Below are positions 1-11,226 of a stretch of 64,000 bases of DNA, in pieces. Source of the DNA: Strigops habroptila (lineage: Eukaryota > Chordata > Aves > Psittaciformes > Psittacidae); contig NC_044278.2 of NCBI RefSeq assembly GCF_004027225.2, positions 96,340,743 through 96,404,742 of the forward strand, read 5' to 3'. The translations under genes were made by a program, and so were the position numbers. How positions within the stretch are numbered: the stretch's first letter is position 1; every line of letters starts with the position of its first letter. The notes beneath the pieces are model-generated. The model did no database searches and was not told where the DNA came from. It was given only the letters and a program-made list of their open reading frames with translations.

Positions 1-3000
1 AACATTTTGCTGCCAAGAACAGAAGAGGTGGAATACAAAGGCATTGAATTTGGTGCCATGTGGGGACATCGAACTCAAAGCAAAATGAAAACAAGAGAGC
101 ACAGCCTACTGGCAAAGTCTTTGGAAACAAGAGATGCCAAGAGAGAATGGTATCAGCATATGTAAAAAGCCACTAGTATAGAAATGAATATTCATCAGAA
201 CTGTACAAAGCCAAACCATCCCCTGTCCCAGGATCATGAATTGACCAGCAGCCTGATCAGGAACCAGAAGCCATGAGGATTATAGAATTGTTCTGGTGAT
301 GGGGTGGTAGATTGAGTCTATGAAGATCTGACTTCAATTTCTTGTCCTCTGGTTTAATTGCCTGATTGTATGTATCTACCTCAAGTGGTGCTGTAAGAAA
401 TGCATTAAATGCATAAGCACTTTGACATTGAAATGATGGGGAAGACACACATAACTATTGAGATGGTGCAGAAGAGATGTCAGATCCTGTGATGGCTGAG
501 GTTTTGCCTCTCTCCAGTTACTGGCTCCTTAGACATTAAATAATTTGAATTTATTGAAGGATTTACGTCTTTCGTATTTTCCAGGCTTATTTTTTTCATC
601 TCTGTTGACTGAATTCAGCACCTTTGCAGATAGATACTAACCAAATACAAACATTTTACCACAGGTCAGGGCTTCCTTCAGATGTGAAGGAGCATTAACA
701 CCTCTACTTTGTCCTGTCCCAAGGAAATTCTGTGCCACCACCAAGTAATCAAGAAAGTTTCAGATAAAAATGAGTACATGATTCACCTTTGTCGTTATCA
801 CTAATTTCAGGAGTGGTTTAGTTTTCCAAGGGCTGAGCGTTGCTTCTCACTCTCTACTTGGCAAGTTAAGTACACTATACTGACCAGTATCTTGTGGGGT
901 TTGTTGTCTTTCAGAATAGAGGGATTTTACATGGAAAAAATCTTGCTGGGTTTTGTTCATGTCAGTGTTTTCTAGGAATACAGCTCTGCAATTTGACCAT
1001 CTTTTCTTCTAATTGTATTGTAACACCTCCCAGTTCTGTTCCAGTGTGTAAATATGTCTCCAACGTAACTGAATAAATCATGATAGTTTAATCCCACCAA
1101 ATTAATTTCTATCAGCTTCTGGCTATTACTTTCCTTCTCTATGTGTTGATTTGTAATGAGGAACTTGGGTTACTGAGTTTTGCCTGGACCCATTCACCTC
1201 CCTGTTCTGTGAGTTGTCATAAAACTGACCACTATTGTATGGGCAAGTGGCATCATTCCTTTGCCATGATGAATCCTCACTCCAACCACCTGGCAGCAGG
1301 TGAGCAGCCAAGGGAAGCAGCATGTTTGGCCAGTGAAGGAATTGTAGGATTTTCTGCATTGCCCCAAGGCTCCCTGTAAAATGCAGATTCTCAACTGGAA
1401 AGTAAAGGGAAGATGCTCAAGAAGATGATTTTTGACCATCAAGGAAAACACCGCTTCCTGGGAGCTCCCTCTCTGAAGTTTGCAGCAGTGCAGCAGGTTT
1501 TATCACTCCCCCTCTGTTCTGGCAATGGTTTTAGCTGTGAAATACCACTGATACTGCTGTCACAGCAAAGATTTGAGTTGTTCCTTATGATGGCAGGATG
1601 AAAACCTGCTGAAGACCTTTGGCCCAGATGACACGTCTCTTTGTAAGGCTTGTGCATGAGCTTTTGCCTTGAGAGAGAACAAGTTTCCTTCACAAGGATA
1701 CATCATTTTTCCTAGCGTTTATCTGAAGGTTCCCTCTAGAGAGAGGAAGATAAATACTGACCTACTTCACAAATTGAAGCTCTTGGATTTGGTCGCTTTT
1801 AGTCCCAGAAGTGGTTCTTTTTTGTTACACTTGCTCCCCCAACAGGCTCCTTGCGTTTTCAACGCCTTCTTTCTCTCACTGTCTGATCTTGTGGTGTTAG
1901 GATGACCGCAGGAATACAGAGTTTTCAAGTTGTCTTATTTGCATTACAAAATTATCTCCTGTAATCAGTCACTGAGTCTGCCCAAGCACACACAGGACTA
2001 CCTCTCCCAACAAAACAAGTGATGTAAGCCTGATAGACACAGAGGAAAATACACTGAGCTGAGCCAAGGGAGATGTGAAGCTTCCTGCTGCCAGTCAGAG
2101 TGGTAACAGCGTGTTTAAAAGGGCAGTGGGTGGATGTTGACCAGCACTAATTTTAGATAAGTAGGATCTGGTGTCAGGAGAAGGGGGGTTTAGTTTTGGA
2201 GGGAGCATGTGAGAGCAACACACAGTGGGAATGGAAGAAGGGCACAGGTGAAAGGAACTTAAGGATTAAACTGCTTTATAGCTGCCCTTCTCCACTGGAG
2301 TCAATGACCACCAGGTTGTTCATGAAAGGGTAACTCTGTGTTCACTCTCCACTCTCTGAGTTAAATATTGGTTAATGAAAACTAGTACTGCTCCTGCTCC
2401 AGCTTTAAAAACATGCTCTGTCATTCGAAAAATACAGTTAGAGATTGAACTGAGAATTGAAATGTTTGGCCCAGGGCTGGGTCCCAGCAAATAAATTGTT
2501 TACACTGTTTTCTGACACTGACTTAAGTCTGTCTACATTGAAGTCTACAGCAAAACTCCCCTCTCTGAGCCCAGGCGATGCATGTTCAACATTCCACCCA
2601 AGTCTTGTTTAATAGGAAAGGGTATCCCTGCTTCCATCCTGTTCCCAGTGAGGGGAATGGTGTAAGCATGGAGAGTTGGGGCAGCACAGAAGCTGGTGGG
2701 TGTGTCGGTGCAAAGGCATACAGTTGGTATTTGCAGCTTACTCCAAAAGAGCGAGGTATGTGTGGGAATGTCCTCTTATTCAAAAGCAGATGACAAACAA
2801 CTGTTTATATGTTTTAAATAACTAATAAATTACATGTTTAATCAACTACAGGTTTTTTTACAAAGAGTAAATATGGCCCAGAAATGAAACTTAGGAGAAG
2901 AGGAAATGCGTTTACAAAATTACCTGCTCTCTGTTGCACTGACCTCCTAAAACTTTTACCCAAGACAGACGTTTCAGACATTTCAGTGGCCCTTGCACCA

Positions 3001-3048
3001 CTGCTGCCAGTCCCACTGCACTGCTGCTGGGCTGAGCCTTACCTTTTC
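1..3048. other. Non-coding left flank; possible WDFY2 3' UTR or flank
   Basis: No exon, RNA gene or clear repeat was recognised here. In human the gene next to DHRS12, in convergent orientation, is WDFY2, so plus-strand 3' UTR or flank of WDFY2 is the natural expectation. This is inference from synteny only: the conserved C-terminal WD-repeat and FYVE coding sequence of WDFY2 was looked for and not seen. Short open frames at 1-165 (plus) and 257-448 (minus) have no recognisable family sequence or flanking splice sites and are taken as chance. Confidence 0.3.
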
Positions 3049-3376
3049 ACAGAGTCAGAGACTGGTTAGGCTTGGAAGCAGCCTTAAAGATCGTCTAGTT
3101 CCAATCCCCTGCTATGGGCAGGGACACCTTCCGCTAGACCAGGTTGCTCAAAGCCCCGTCCAACCTGGCCTTGAACACTGCCAGGGTTGGGGCAGCCACA
3201 GCTTCTCTGGGCTACCTATGCCAGTGCCTCACCACCCTCACAGGGAAAAATTCCTTCCTAATACCTAATCTGAATCTCACCTCTTTCAGTTTAAAACCGT
3301 TCCTCCTTTTCCTATCCCTAAAGCCCTAATAAAAAGTCCCTCTCCAGATTTCTTGGGCTCCTATAAATTGAAGCCC
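3049..3376 (-). repeat. CR1 LINE, 3'-terminal fragment
   Basis: The plus strand reads as the reverse complement of a CR1 3' end. It has the stretch ending in a form of 'cttaaagatcgtctagttcc', then the segment that on the minus strand encodes the C-terminal CR1 reverse-transcriptase tail (Leu-Glu-Val-Phe-Lys-Ala-Arg-Leu-Asp type, here diverged). It continues through 'agtccctctccag' near 3340. CR1 is the dominant non-LTR retrotransposon of birds, and most copies are 5'-truncated like this one. It is non-functional and moderately diverged. This is one of the clearest signs that the window is avian. Confidence 0.88.
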
Positions 3377-4089
3377 ACAGTGTGCACTGCTTAGCAATAA
3401 TTTGCATCACCTTCTATTCCTGCTCATCTGTCACTGGATGCCATTTTTCTTTTTCCCTTAAAATTTTACAGGTGGCACTAAAAGTATTTGCTTGTGTGCA
3501 GGTGCAAGTTGTTCTGAATTGCATTAACACAAAGCATCTTGCTGTCTTCACAGCCCCGTCCCATGTTTGCTTTTGTGGAAAAGGGCTGAAATAAAGCATC
3601 ATCAGGACCATAACACCAAAGCATGGGGACTCTGGATTTTGCTTCTAATTCCTGTCCTGTGTTTTAATTCTTTTTAAATCACAAGTGCTCTTAAACCATA
3701 GTATTTGGCTATTTTACACTGTGACCAAACTTTGATTAAAGCAGTTTTCATACCTTTGGCGTCATTTTCAAGCTGTGACTAAAATGACAAATACAGGTTA
3801 TTCAAATACATCAGTACAGACTGTGGACCAAAATATATGTGATTTTTATATATATATTGTGCACTTTGGGGTTATTTTTGTGAACTATTTAAATACTAGT
3901 CATTAAACTTTTATACTGCAGAGCTGAGTAGCAAGTTGACTTAAATAATAACGCAAATGTTTTTATTAGCCTTGCAGCTGCTGGGTTGAGAACTGTAGTT
4001 ACTATACACACTTCCAACCATGCTCTTGTTTTCAGTAACTGTATTTAACAGTTTGAACCATATAAAATGTTAACACTGGACTTCTAGGA

Positions 4090-4095
4090 AATAAA
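4090..4095 (+). terminator. Candidate polyadenylation signal AATAAA (plus strand)
   Basis: A canonical AATAAA lies at the end of an AT-rich, repeat-free stretch (about 3,650-4,090) that looks like the end of a long 3' UTR, followed within about 40 bases by T- and TG-rich sequence. If the plus-strand gene to the left is WDFY2, this is a plausible 3' end. A second AATAAA lies near 3,592. The assignment is inference. Confidence 0.3.
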
Positions 4096-4278
4096 TGTCT
4101 GTATAAGCCTTGCTGTTGTTTTCTTTCACTGTAGTGCGAGAAGGAGTTAAGTTTCTAAAATGAAGCAACAATTTGAATGCTGATCCAGCCTCTTCAGGAA
4201 GAGCTGTCACAGCCTGACTTGCCTCAGCACTGCTTATCATGGGAAAACTTATTTCAGGGCCTTTCTGACAGCAAAGCC

Positions 4279-4284
4279 TTTATT
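4279..4284 (-). terminator. Candidate minus-strand polyA signal for the DHRS12 relic
   Basis: TTTATT on the plus strand is AATAAA on the minus strand, about 1.5 kb past the DHRS12 stop at 5757. It is the closest canonical signal noticed downstream. If the relic is still transcribed, the 3' end may lie just below this point, about 185 bases from the opposing candidate signal at 4090. Confidence 0.25.
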
Positions 4285-4502
4285 TCCAAGGAGACTGACA
4301 ATAGGCTGAAAAGTGGGTTTTTTTCTAACTAACTGACACTTCATAGGATGTCTTTGAATAATGAATAAATGCCGTTGGCCAGTAGAAAATCTTTTGGGAA
4401 ACTAAATTAGGTAAGGCAGACATAATGCGTTCTCCTCTGCCCATCAGCATGGCCTTTAGCTGCCACTCACTGCAGAGAGCCCAGGAGTGCCTGTTATGTT
4501 TG

Positions 4503-4548
4503 TGGTCTGCAGCTAGGTATAAAACTGGTCTGCAGCTAGGTATAAAAC
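4503..4548. repeat. Perfect 23-bp tandem duplication
   Basis: The 23-base unit beginning 'tggtctgcagctaggtataa' occurs twice in direct succession (4503-4525 and 4526-4548) without a mismatch. It is a recent small duplication in non-coding DNA, in or near the DHRS12 3' region. No function is apparent. Confidence 0.9.
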
Positions 4549-5756
4549 AGTAGTGCAGCTTGGTTGGGTGCTCTATGCAGTTTGCTATCAAACACACTCA
4601 TTTCAGGGGAAAATGTGTTACCACTATTGTGTTAAGTCTTGTCTTTGTAGTAAATCTGAAATATGAAAGGCAAAATTAGTCCCGCCGAATGTCTTAGTCT
4701 GAGCTGATTGTCTTCACCACCAGTAGAAGGATGTAGGAATACAGGTGTTTTTTCTTAGCCTAGGTTGAATAAATCACTGTGAAAAAGCCTGTTTTCTCTC
4801 AACTGGTTTACGGTGAGAATCCCAATGAGTAATTCAAATGTTCACAGCTCAGGTAAAGCAAATCCCATCCTCTGTGTCTGGAAATACAACCCTCTCATCA
4901 GGAGGTGGACTTCTCTTCTAAAACCTGTGCCCCCAGTGTTCCCTTCCCCCTCTTAATCCATTCATAATGATCAAGGAATTCCCTTTGATCTATCACAGAA
5001 ATAGCAAGCATGGATGGCTTAGCATGTTATTTCTTTTCATGCCTACAGTCATGCAGCCATTTTTCTGCTGGATTCTGACATGTCTGGTTGTGGTATATGT
5101 TGAAACCTCCTACTTCATGGTGTCTCGACATTAGGGGGATAATATTCAGCCATGGCCCCATAAAGTAATGTGGAAGGCATTTGGCAGTGTTCCTAAATTC
5201 TTGTTGTTTAAACATGAGGAAGCAGGTCACTTCTGCATACCAGCATTGATTTATAGAAACTGAGTGCTGTGAGGAATCCTTCTGTTTAAACTAAGCAGGT
5301 GATGCAAGGGTGAGATTCTGCATTCCCAGTTGTAGGTTTGAGCTCAGTCACTCTCACACAGTGAAGAAGCCACCAGCCTGTCAAACACAGTTTAAAACAT
5401 TTACTGTTTCTTCCCTGATGTCCTTCATGAGGGCTATCGAGGGAATGCTCCTCTGTATTTCTCTAAGCTGAGTGTTTTAAATGGTTGTGGGTGACCTCAC
5501 CAAGCCTTGGTTTTACTTTAATGCCTCCCCATTTTTCTTCTAACTCAAAGAACACAAGTTCACTGTGTCTTGAGACAGCAGGTGCATATTCACAATGGGA
5601 GAGACTCTGCACCGCTCTCCTCCATGATGAGAACACCTGAACCCAATTTCTTTTTAACAGGCTGATGGCATCCTTCTTCCCCTCAAAAGCAAGCACACTG
5701 CAATACTGTTACTGTGCAATTAGCAGCTTTGCAGTTATACTGTGTTGGCAATGACA

Positions 5757-5884
5757 CTAAGTTCCTGCAGGAGTGGGTTTAAACTTCTGGGAGAACTGTT
5801 CCAGCACCTCCATTAGCTTCTCCTCATCTTCTGGTGGACTGTGGGTGCTTGTCAGAGGTAAGTGTGTAGAGGCTGGTTGCCTGT
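5757..5884 (-). pseudogene. DHRS12: DHRS12 last exon (C-terminus, open)
   Basis: The acceptor 'ttccag' precedes the first base at 5884. The exon starts in phase 1 and joins the previous exon to give Asp-Arg-Gln-Pro-Ala-Ser-Thr-His-Leu-Pro-Leu, then a Pro-rich spacer and an acidic-amphipathic tail (Glu-Glu-Lys-Leu-Met-Glu-Val-Leu-Glu-Gln-Phe), ending in TAG at 5757-5759. This matches the DHRS12 C-terminus (human has Ser-Thr-His-Leu-Pro-Leu and a Glu-Glu-Lys-Leu-Ile-Glu-Ile-Leu-Glu-Gln tail). No lesion lies in this exon. It is the piece that first identified the locus. Confidence 0.88.
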
Positions 5885-8509
5885 CTGGAAGATAAAATGT
5901 AAAAGTCCTTATGGATACATTTAACTACTTCTTCTGGCACAGAGATTTTTTTCCTCAAGGATCTATACCGCCCAAATATACCTCATGGCGTTAAAGCCAG
6001 GAAACTTACCCTCTAGGGATCTGTAAACACTGTTAGTTAAACATATCTTCCAAAACAGAAATCAAATTAATTTCATTTGTATTCTGGGACTAGAGTACTT
6101 TTCCTTTAGCACAATATGACTTAGACTGGGGAGCAAGAGCTCAGCTGTAGCTCAGGGCAGTACAGATAAAGGAAGTCCTTACTGTGGGGTTATGCCTCCT
6201 GTTCCCTGTCACTAGTGCAACTCCTGCAGACCAATAACTTGAAATTGTTGCTGCAGGCACAGGTTGCTTTTGCAGCGTGAGGCAGGGTTTTCCCTTGCCT
6301 CCTGGATAATGTTTCTAGTGCTACACAAATTCCTCAACTGGGACCTTGTAGTTTGGATTATTTTCAGTATTAAAATGCCTACTTTCATCCTTGAAAATAA
6401 TGGTTAAATTCTAAATGCTAAAGAACTTGAGCTAATTGCATAATCACCAGAAGTAACATGTATTCAACATAAAGATGCCTGACCATATTTTCTCAATTCG
6501 ATGCTTTGCTTGGTTTTCCAAATCTCACACTCTTCACTCACTCTGGAAATATAGCTATATCACCATCCATTGTAGGGGATTTTTCTCTCCAAGAACATGG
6601 TATCTAGAGCCTGAGAGCCTTATGACGATGCTCTCAGATGTCTGTGCAACAACAGTCAGAGCACTGGTGCAGCACTGTTAGTCTATTTAATAAGTCCAAC
6701 TTCTGTAGTACCCAGCTGAGACCAAAAGAACAAGCTGTTGCAATACTGGGCAGCAGATTTCTCTGAAAACCTATCAGGCTTCCCAGAGGAGCAGAGATGT
6801 TTGCTCTCTAAAGAGCAAATGTTGTAACTGGCTGCACACACCACATAACCTCTGCTCATGGAAAACTGAGGAGACAGAAATACGCAAAGGAATGTTCTCT
6901 TCCCCATCACTGAACATGAACTGCTTCCTACCTAACCATAGTGCTTCCAGGAGCCTGTGCTAAAGTTTGGGAACTATGTGTGAAAGCCAAGTTGAGCATC
7001 ATGGAGAAGATGCTTCTAGTCTTTGGAAAGCTGGATTGTGTCAAACACGTTTTATTTATGTTGGCAGATGCAGTGAATCCTGGTTGTACAAGTCTTACTT
7101 CCTTTTTTTTTTTTCCTCAGGGAAAACAAAAAAAAATGTTGGTTTTATTTTGCACTCAAAGGGAACAGAATAAAAGAGAACAGAGGAAATGGAGGGAAGG
7201 TGCGACTGGTTCAGGAAAAGGCCGTCTAGGGCCAGATGAGCAAAGGGACCAGATGAGGGTCTGTGGAAAGTGCTCCTGCACACAAAGCCCTTTACTGAAA
7301 GAGCCTGAAGAGGGTCCCTACTAAGCTGTGGTTTCCAAAGGGAAATAGGAAGGAGAGAAATAACTGATTTCATCACTATTTGACAAGCACAGGACACAGA
7401 CACAGGACTTCTCTTGCAGCCTTAAGAGCAGTCATGCCAAGACCAAAGCTCTCAAAAGTCTTAGCTATAGCTAAAGAGCCAAGGTGTGTCCCCTGTTTAC
7501 TAAAGCTGGGGGTAGTCAAAGGCTAAAGGCAAAAGCCTGGTGGAATTATAATCTTAGAGAAAGAACAACCGAGCAGAAGCATTAGGACCAGAAGGTGACA
7601 GGAGTATAAAAAAGGCAAAGTCTGGTTCTACAAAGAAGACTGACCAGCTCGAATGTGGAGTTTCTACATGCACCACATGATGACATGGAAGAGGTCTGGT
7701 TAAATATTTGTCAACCAACCCTGTTTGACTGCCTGGGAGGGGACAGAAGGGACAAAGTCAACCCAAATCCAGAAAAGTCTGAACTTCCTGCATTTTCTAC
7801 CTAGAAAATAAGTGAATTGGGATTTGGAGGCCACATCCAACAAAAGCACTGGGCTTCTGTAAGCAATTACCCTGAGCTTTACCCTTCTCCTTCTGCACTG
7901 ACCTGCATCACCATTAAGGCATCTATGCTTCCAGCTGCTCCTACTGAGATGCCTGTCATTTGTCTGGGAGAAAAGAAAGGCTCTGCCCTATTTTTCTGTT
8001 CCCTATGCTTATAGTGCCAAAAATGCCACTGTGCTCAAGTCTCCCGGTGTTAGAGAAAGGGGAATTGGCAGTTTTAACTACCTGGAATGGCAAGAAAAGC
8101 CTACCAAAGCAAAGCCAACCCCCAGTGGTCTGTGAAAAGGATGTTAGTTTCCCTGCCTCGTACAAGATGGTGTTTGACAACTGTGATTGATTCACCTTCC
8201 CTTGGCACAGTCCTGCTTACAGCCATTTTCATTAAAAAATGCCCAACCCTCCCTAAAGAGAAGCTTTAAAGTTTTTATCAGCTACTTTAGAGGGGAAAAA
8301 ACGGACATAACAACTTAACACAGTTGTTCTCTGGTTGCACAATGCTCGCTTGGACCTTTAGTCTTGGAATGATTTTGAGAAATACTTTGTCCTTTGAACA
8401 ACGGTTGCCTGGTCTGGCCTTCATCCCCTGCCAAGCCAGATGGGGATCCTACAGCTCAGGCAACTTAGGGATCTCCACTGCTGTGTAAAGTAAGACACTG
8501 CTGCCTTAC

Positions 8510-8647
8510 CTTGGAAGAACATGCTGCTTGGGAAATTCATTGCTTCGGGCGATACTACCAACCACACAACAGTATCAGCTGTCTGGGTCTCTGTGCACAG
8601 GTTATTCTTCATATTCTAATAGAAATGGTTGGACTGTGCAAAGATGT
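8510..8647 (-). pseudogene. DHRS12: DHRS12 penultimate exon with in-frame TAG and lost acceptor
   Basis: The 3' part is well kept: from 8612 it reads Met-Lys-Asn-Asn-Leu-Cys-Thr-Glu-Thr-Gln then Ala-Asp-Thr-Val-Val-Trp-Leu, ending Met-Phe-Phe-Gln with donor 'gtaagg' (phase 1, matching the last exon). Two codons before that Met, a TAG at 8616-8618 sits where the family has an ordinary residue. Counting back to the family's exon boundary gives an exon start at 8647, where the two preceding transcript bases are TG, not AG. The nearby AG at 8634-8635 would put the exon out of frame. The 5' limit is therefore inferred. The normally basic residue before Thr-Glu is Cys. Confidence 0.82.
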
Positions 8648-9672
8648 CAGATGTGGGGGAAACAGAATACCCAGGTGAAGGTATTCTAACAGGATTTTTA
8701 GCTCTTATTTTCTCACCATTTTTAGGAAACCAGTTGCAGCACTGTATTTTAAAACTGTGTGGTCATCAGTACCTAAACCAATTACATAATTCATGCTTAA
8801 ACTCTTTATTTTGTCAAACAGGTGATGACTGAAGGCCCATCCCTCGCAGTTGTTTATTTTTGGGGGTTGCAGAGTCCTTGAACTTTAAGGTGGGATAACT
8901 TCATGGTTCATTAGGCTTGAAATCCATAAAGCCTATGCAACAGTAAATGTATTTTAAAGACAAATATATTTAGTTGGAAAGGGCAACTTTCAAGTGTGAA
9001 GTAGATGGGGTAAATGCTTCTGACATCAGAAGCAAATTTGGGAAACTGCATCCCTAGAAAAGACCTAGAGATTAGATTGCTAGTCTGCATCCCAAGCTTG
9101 GGTGTTAGGGGCTGGTAAGGTGTTGTGGAATGCAACATGTGTACTGGATAACCAATGCCTGCATGCCTGCCAAACCATAGTCTCTGAGGAACAGCTGCAG
9201 CTCAGACAAAGGGCTGTCTGGCCAAACATTGCTTCTCAAGGGCAGTAAATGTTTAGAGGAAAAGGAGAGGAACAGAGCCTGCACAACGGTGCGTGCTCCA
9301 TTTTCCTACATGCTCTTACAAATTCACAGTGTCTGCAGCTTGGTACTTAGAGAGGCAGAAGCTCTACCTGTGTTTAACAGTCCCTCTACAAATGTAACTT
9401 AAAGGTTAGCTTAAAGCATTGTGGCTCCGCTGTGCATTTGCGCAGGGCTGGAACCATTCATTGCCCATCGTTATTCTCTGAATATACACAGATAGCAGAC
9501 ACTGTGCAGAACAGAGCTATCAAGGGGATACAAAACTACTTTAAGCACCAATTTGGAGCCAAGAAATCACTGCACCTGTTGGAGAAATCCACTTAGAAAG
9601 TTTTATTTCTCTTTGTTTTTAGACTAATCCTGAAAAGAAAGAATTATAGTCAGAGCGTCCAGCAGATGTTAC

Positions 9673-9763
9673 CTGGAGTGTCTGCCCAGCTGGGGTGCAT
9701 AAGAGAGAAATGGATGTTTCCATGAGCTTTTGCCCATTGTTCTGTGAAGACAACTTGCTGTCT
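9673..9763 (-). pseudogene. DHRS12: DHRS12 exon carrying the His-Pro-x-Trp-Ala-Asp-Thr motif
   Basis: Acceptor 'gtcctag', 91 bases, donor 'gtaaca'. It encodes 30 codons plus one base: Arg-Gln-Gln-Val-Val-Phe-Thr-Glu-Gln-Trp-Ala at the start and Met-His-Pro-Ser-Trp-Ala-Asp-Thr-Pro at the end. This aligns without gaps with the post-catalytic region of DHRS12. SDRs usually have Pro-Gly in the motif after strand beta-6; here Gly is replaced by Ser, which fits relaxed constraint. The reading frame is open. Confidence 0.86.
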
Positions 9764-10313
9764 CTAGGACAGAGCGAAAATAGCCAGACTAGTGTCAAGT
9801 TCAACAGCCTGTCCACTAAGTTGGCTCCCAGGGAGATAAACGACATCAAATGTGCTATAAATACCAGGTCATTTGTTCATGGCAGAAATACATCCTTGCT
9901 CATCCTGGCTGGATCTATGGGAGAATTTTGTCAGAGACCACCATGGTCATTGCAACCCATATCCTGACCGCAAGCTTACTTTTAAAGTGGTTATACTGCT
10001 TTTACTGACCACATCTGCTGCTGCAGACTGTAGGGAAGAGCTGAGCAGGCAGAAAGGGTTTGTCAGCAAGAGACAGTTTTCCCCCTTGAGACTTCTCTTA
10101 AATCAAATGAAAGTCTAGCCATGCTCTCCAGGCAAGATGGTATGCACTCATAAGCTCATGCCATCATACGCCTGAAGAATATTGCTTGTGTGTCTCTGTA
10201 TAGGTTGGATGCAATGGGCAAGCAACAGTGAACAACAGGCTTTTTGCCGCGCAGATGGTATAAGCCGTCTAGCAAACAGATGCTGGGCTTCGTTTCTACA
10301 ACATGAACTGTAC

Positions 10314-10418
10314 CTTCTTTTGTGCATACACCATAGTTCCATCAAATGTCACATTTCCCAGCTGCAAGTCAAATATGTTTAGGTTTTGAACTAGCATGGC
10401 CCCAGAAGAGGCAGTTAT
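10314..10418 (-). pseudogene. DHRS12: DHRS12 catalytic exon (Ser-Ser-Gly ... Tyr-x-x-x-Lys)
   Basis: Acceptor 'ttgattacag', exactly 105 bases (35 codons, phase 0 at both ends), donor 'gtacag'. It encodes Ile-Thr-Ala-Ser-Ser-Gly-Ala-Met-Leu-Val-Gln near the start and Phe-Asp-Gly-Thr-Met-Val-Tyr-Ala-Gln-Lys-Lys at the end. The SDR catalytic Ser region and the Tyr-x-x-x-Lys pair are both still present, and there is no lesion. The family usually has Tyr-Ala-Gln-Asn-Lys; the single Asn-to-Lys change leaves the catalytic spacing intact. Confidence 0.86.
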
Positions 10419-11164
10419 CTGTAATCAAATGAATGCAAAGCAAGTGAATGAAAAACAGAACCAGGAACTCCCCACAACTGCACTCACGCATGTAATGTGG
10501 TCTTCAGGCTGTATTTGGAAGCCCCTAAGGAGCAGGATTCCTCAGCATACTCTTTGCTCTCTGCTTGTGCTCATGTGTGGAGCAAACCTGGAGATGAGGT
10601 GGAAAAAATAGAATATTTTTTAGGAAGTGATTTTCATTGAAAGTGGTGTTGACTCCTTCAGGGAACTTCGTGCTTCTGCCTTTTGGAAAGTAATCAGGAG
10701 AAAGAAAACAGCAGAATTGAACTATTTGTAGTTTATAAGTTTAGCATTTATAGAAGGTAATTAAAAAGCAGGAGACTTTCTAAAACCTGAGAAATTTAAT
10801 TTAAAAAGTATACCTGCTGTATATTTTACAGCAAGATCTGTTTTACACCAAGATCTCTGAGGTTCTGTACTCCTGTTATAGTTATTTTGCACTATGCTGC
10901 AGCAGATAACTTGCCCCAGGGAAAGTAAAAGGGAAAGTTTCCAAAAGAAGCATTTACTTTGATATCCAATGAAGAGTTGAGAGTAGCAGACAGGAGCTTT
11001 TGCCTTGGAGAAGGAGGTGGGTGTTAGCAAAATCCAAAAGGATTCTAGAGATGCTTACTGGATTATAACTAACCCTGCGTTGGTAGCACAGTCAAAGAAA
11101 TGCTGTCATAACCCAGAAGGTAAGAATAGTAAACCACCACTTTTCAACAGCATCACAGACTCAC

Positions 11165-11226
11165 CGCTCTGGCATCAGCTGCTTTTTCCAGGAGGGGCAG
11201 CAGAGCGTTTGTCAGAATGTAAGTAC
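11165..11226 (-). pseudogene. DHRS12: DHRS12 exon (Thr-Tyr-Ile-Leu-Thr ... Leu-Leu-Glu-Lys)
   Basis: Acceptor 'gtcttttag', 62 bases, donor 'gtgagt'. It starts in phase 1 and ends in phase 0, encoding Thr-Tyr-Ile-Leu-Thr-Asn-Ala-Leu-Leu-Pro-Leu-Leu-Glu-Lys-Ala-Ala-Asp-Ala-Arg-Ala. This matches the helix after the Asn-Thr-Leu-Gly motif in human DHRS12 (Tyr-Ile-Leu-Thr-Thr-Gly-Leu-Ile-Pro-Val-Leu-Glu-Lys). It is open and its splice sites are canonical. Confidence 0.84.

Noticed and set aside
1..165. Plus-strand frame open from the window edge to a TAA
   Set aside because: The translation does not resemble the WDFY2 C-terminus or any family I know; 54 codons can be open by chance in AT-rich DNA.
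257..448. Minus-strand open frame of 63 codons that looks protein-like
   Set aside because: No recognisable family, no flanking splice acceptor consistent with the frame, and it lies on the strand opposite the expected WDFY2 3' region.
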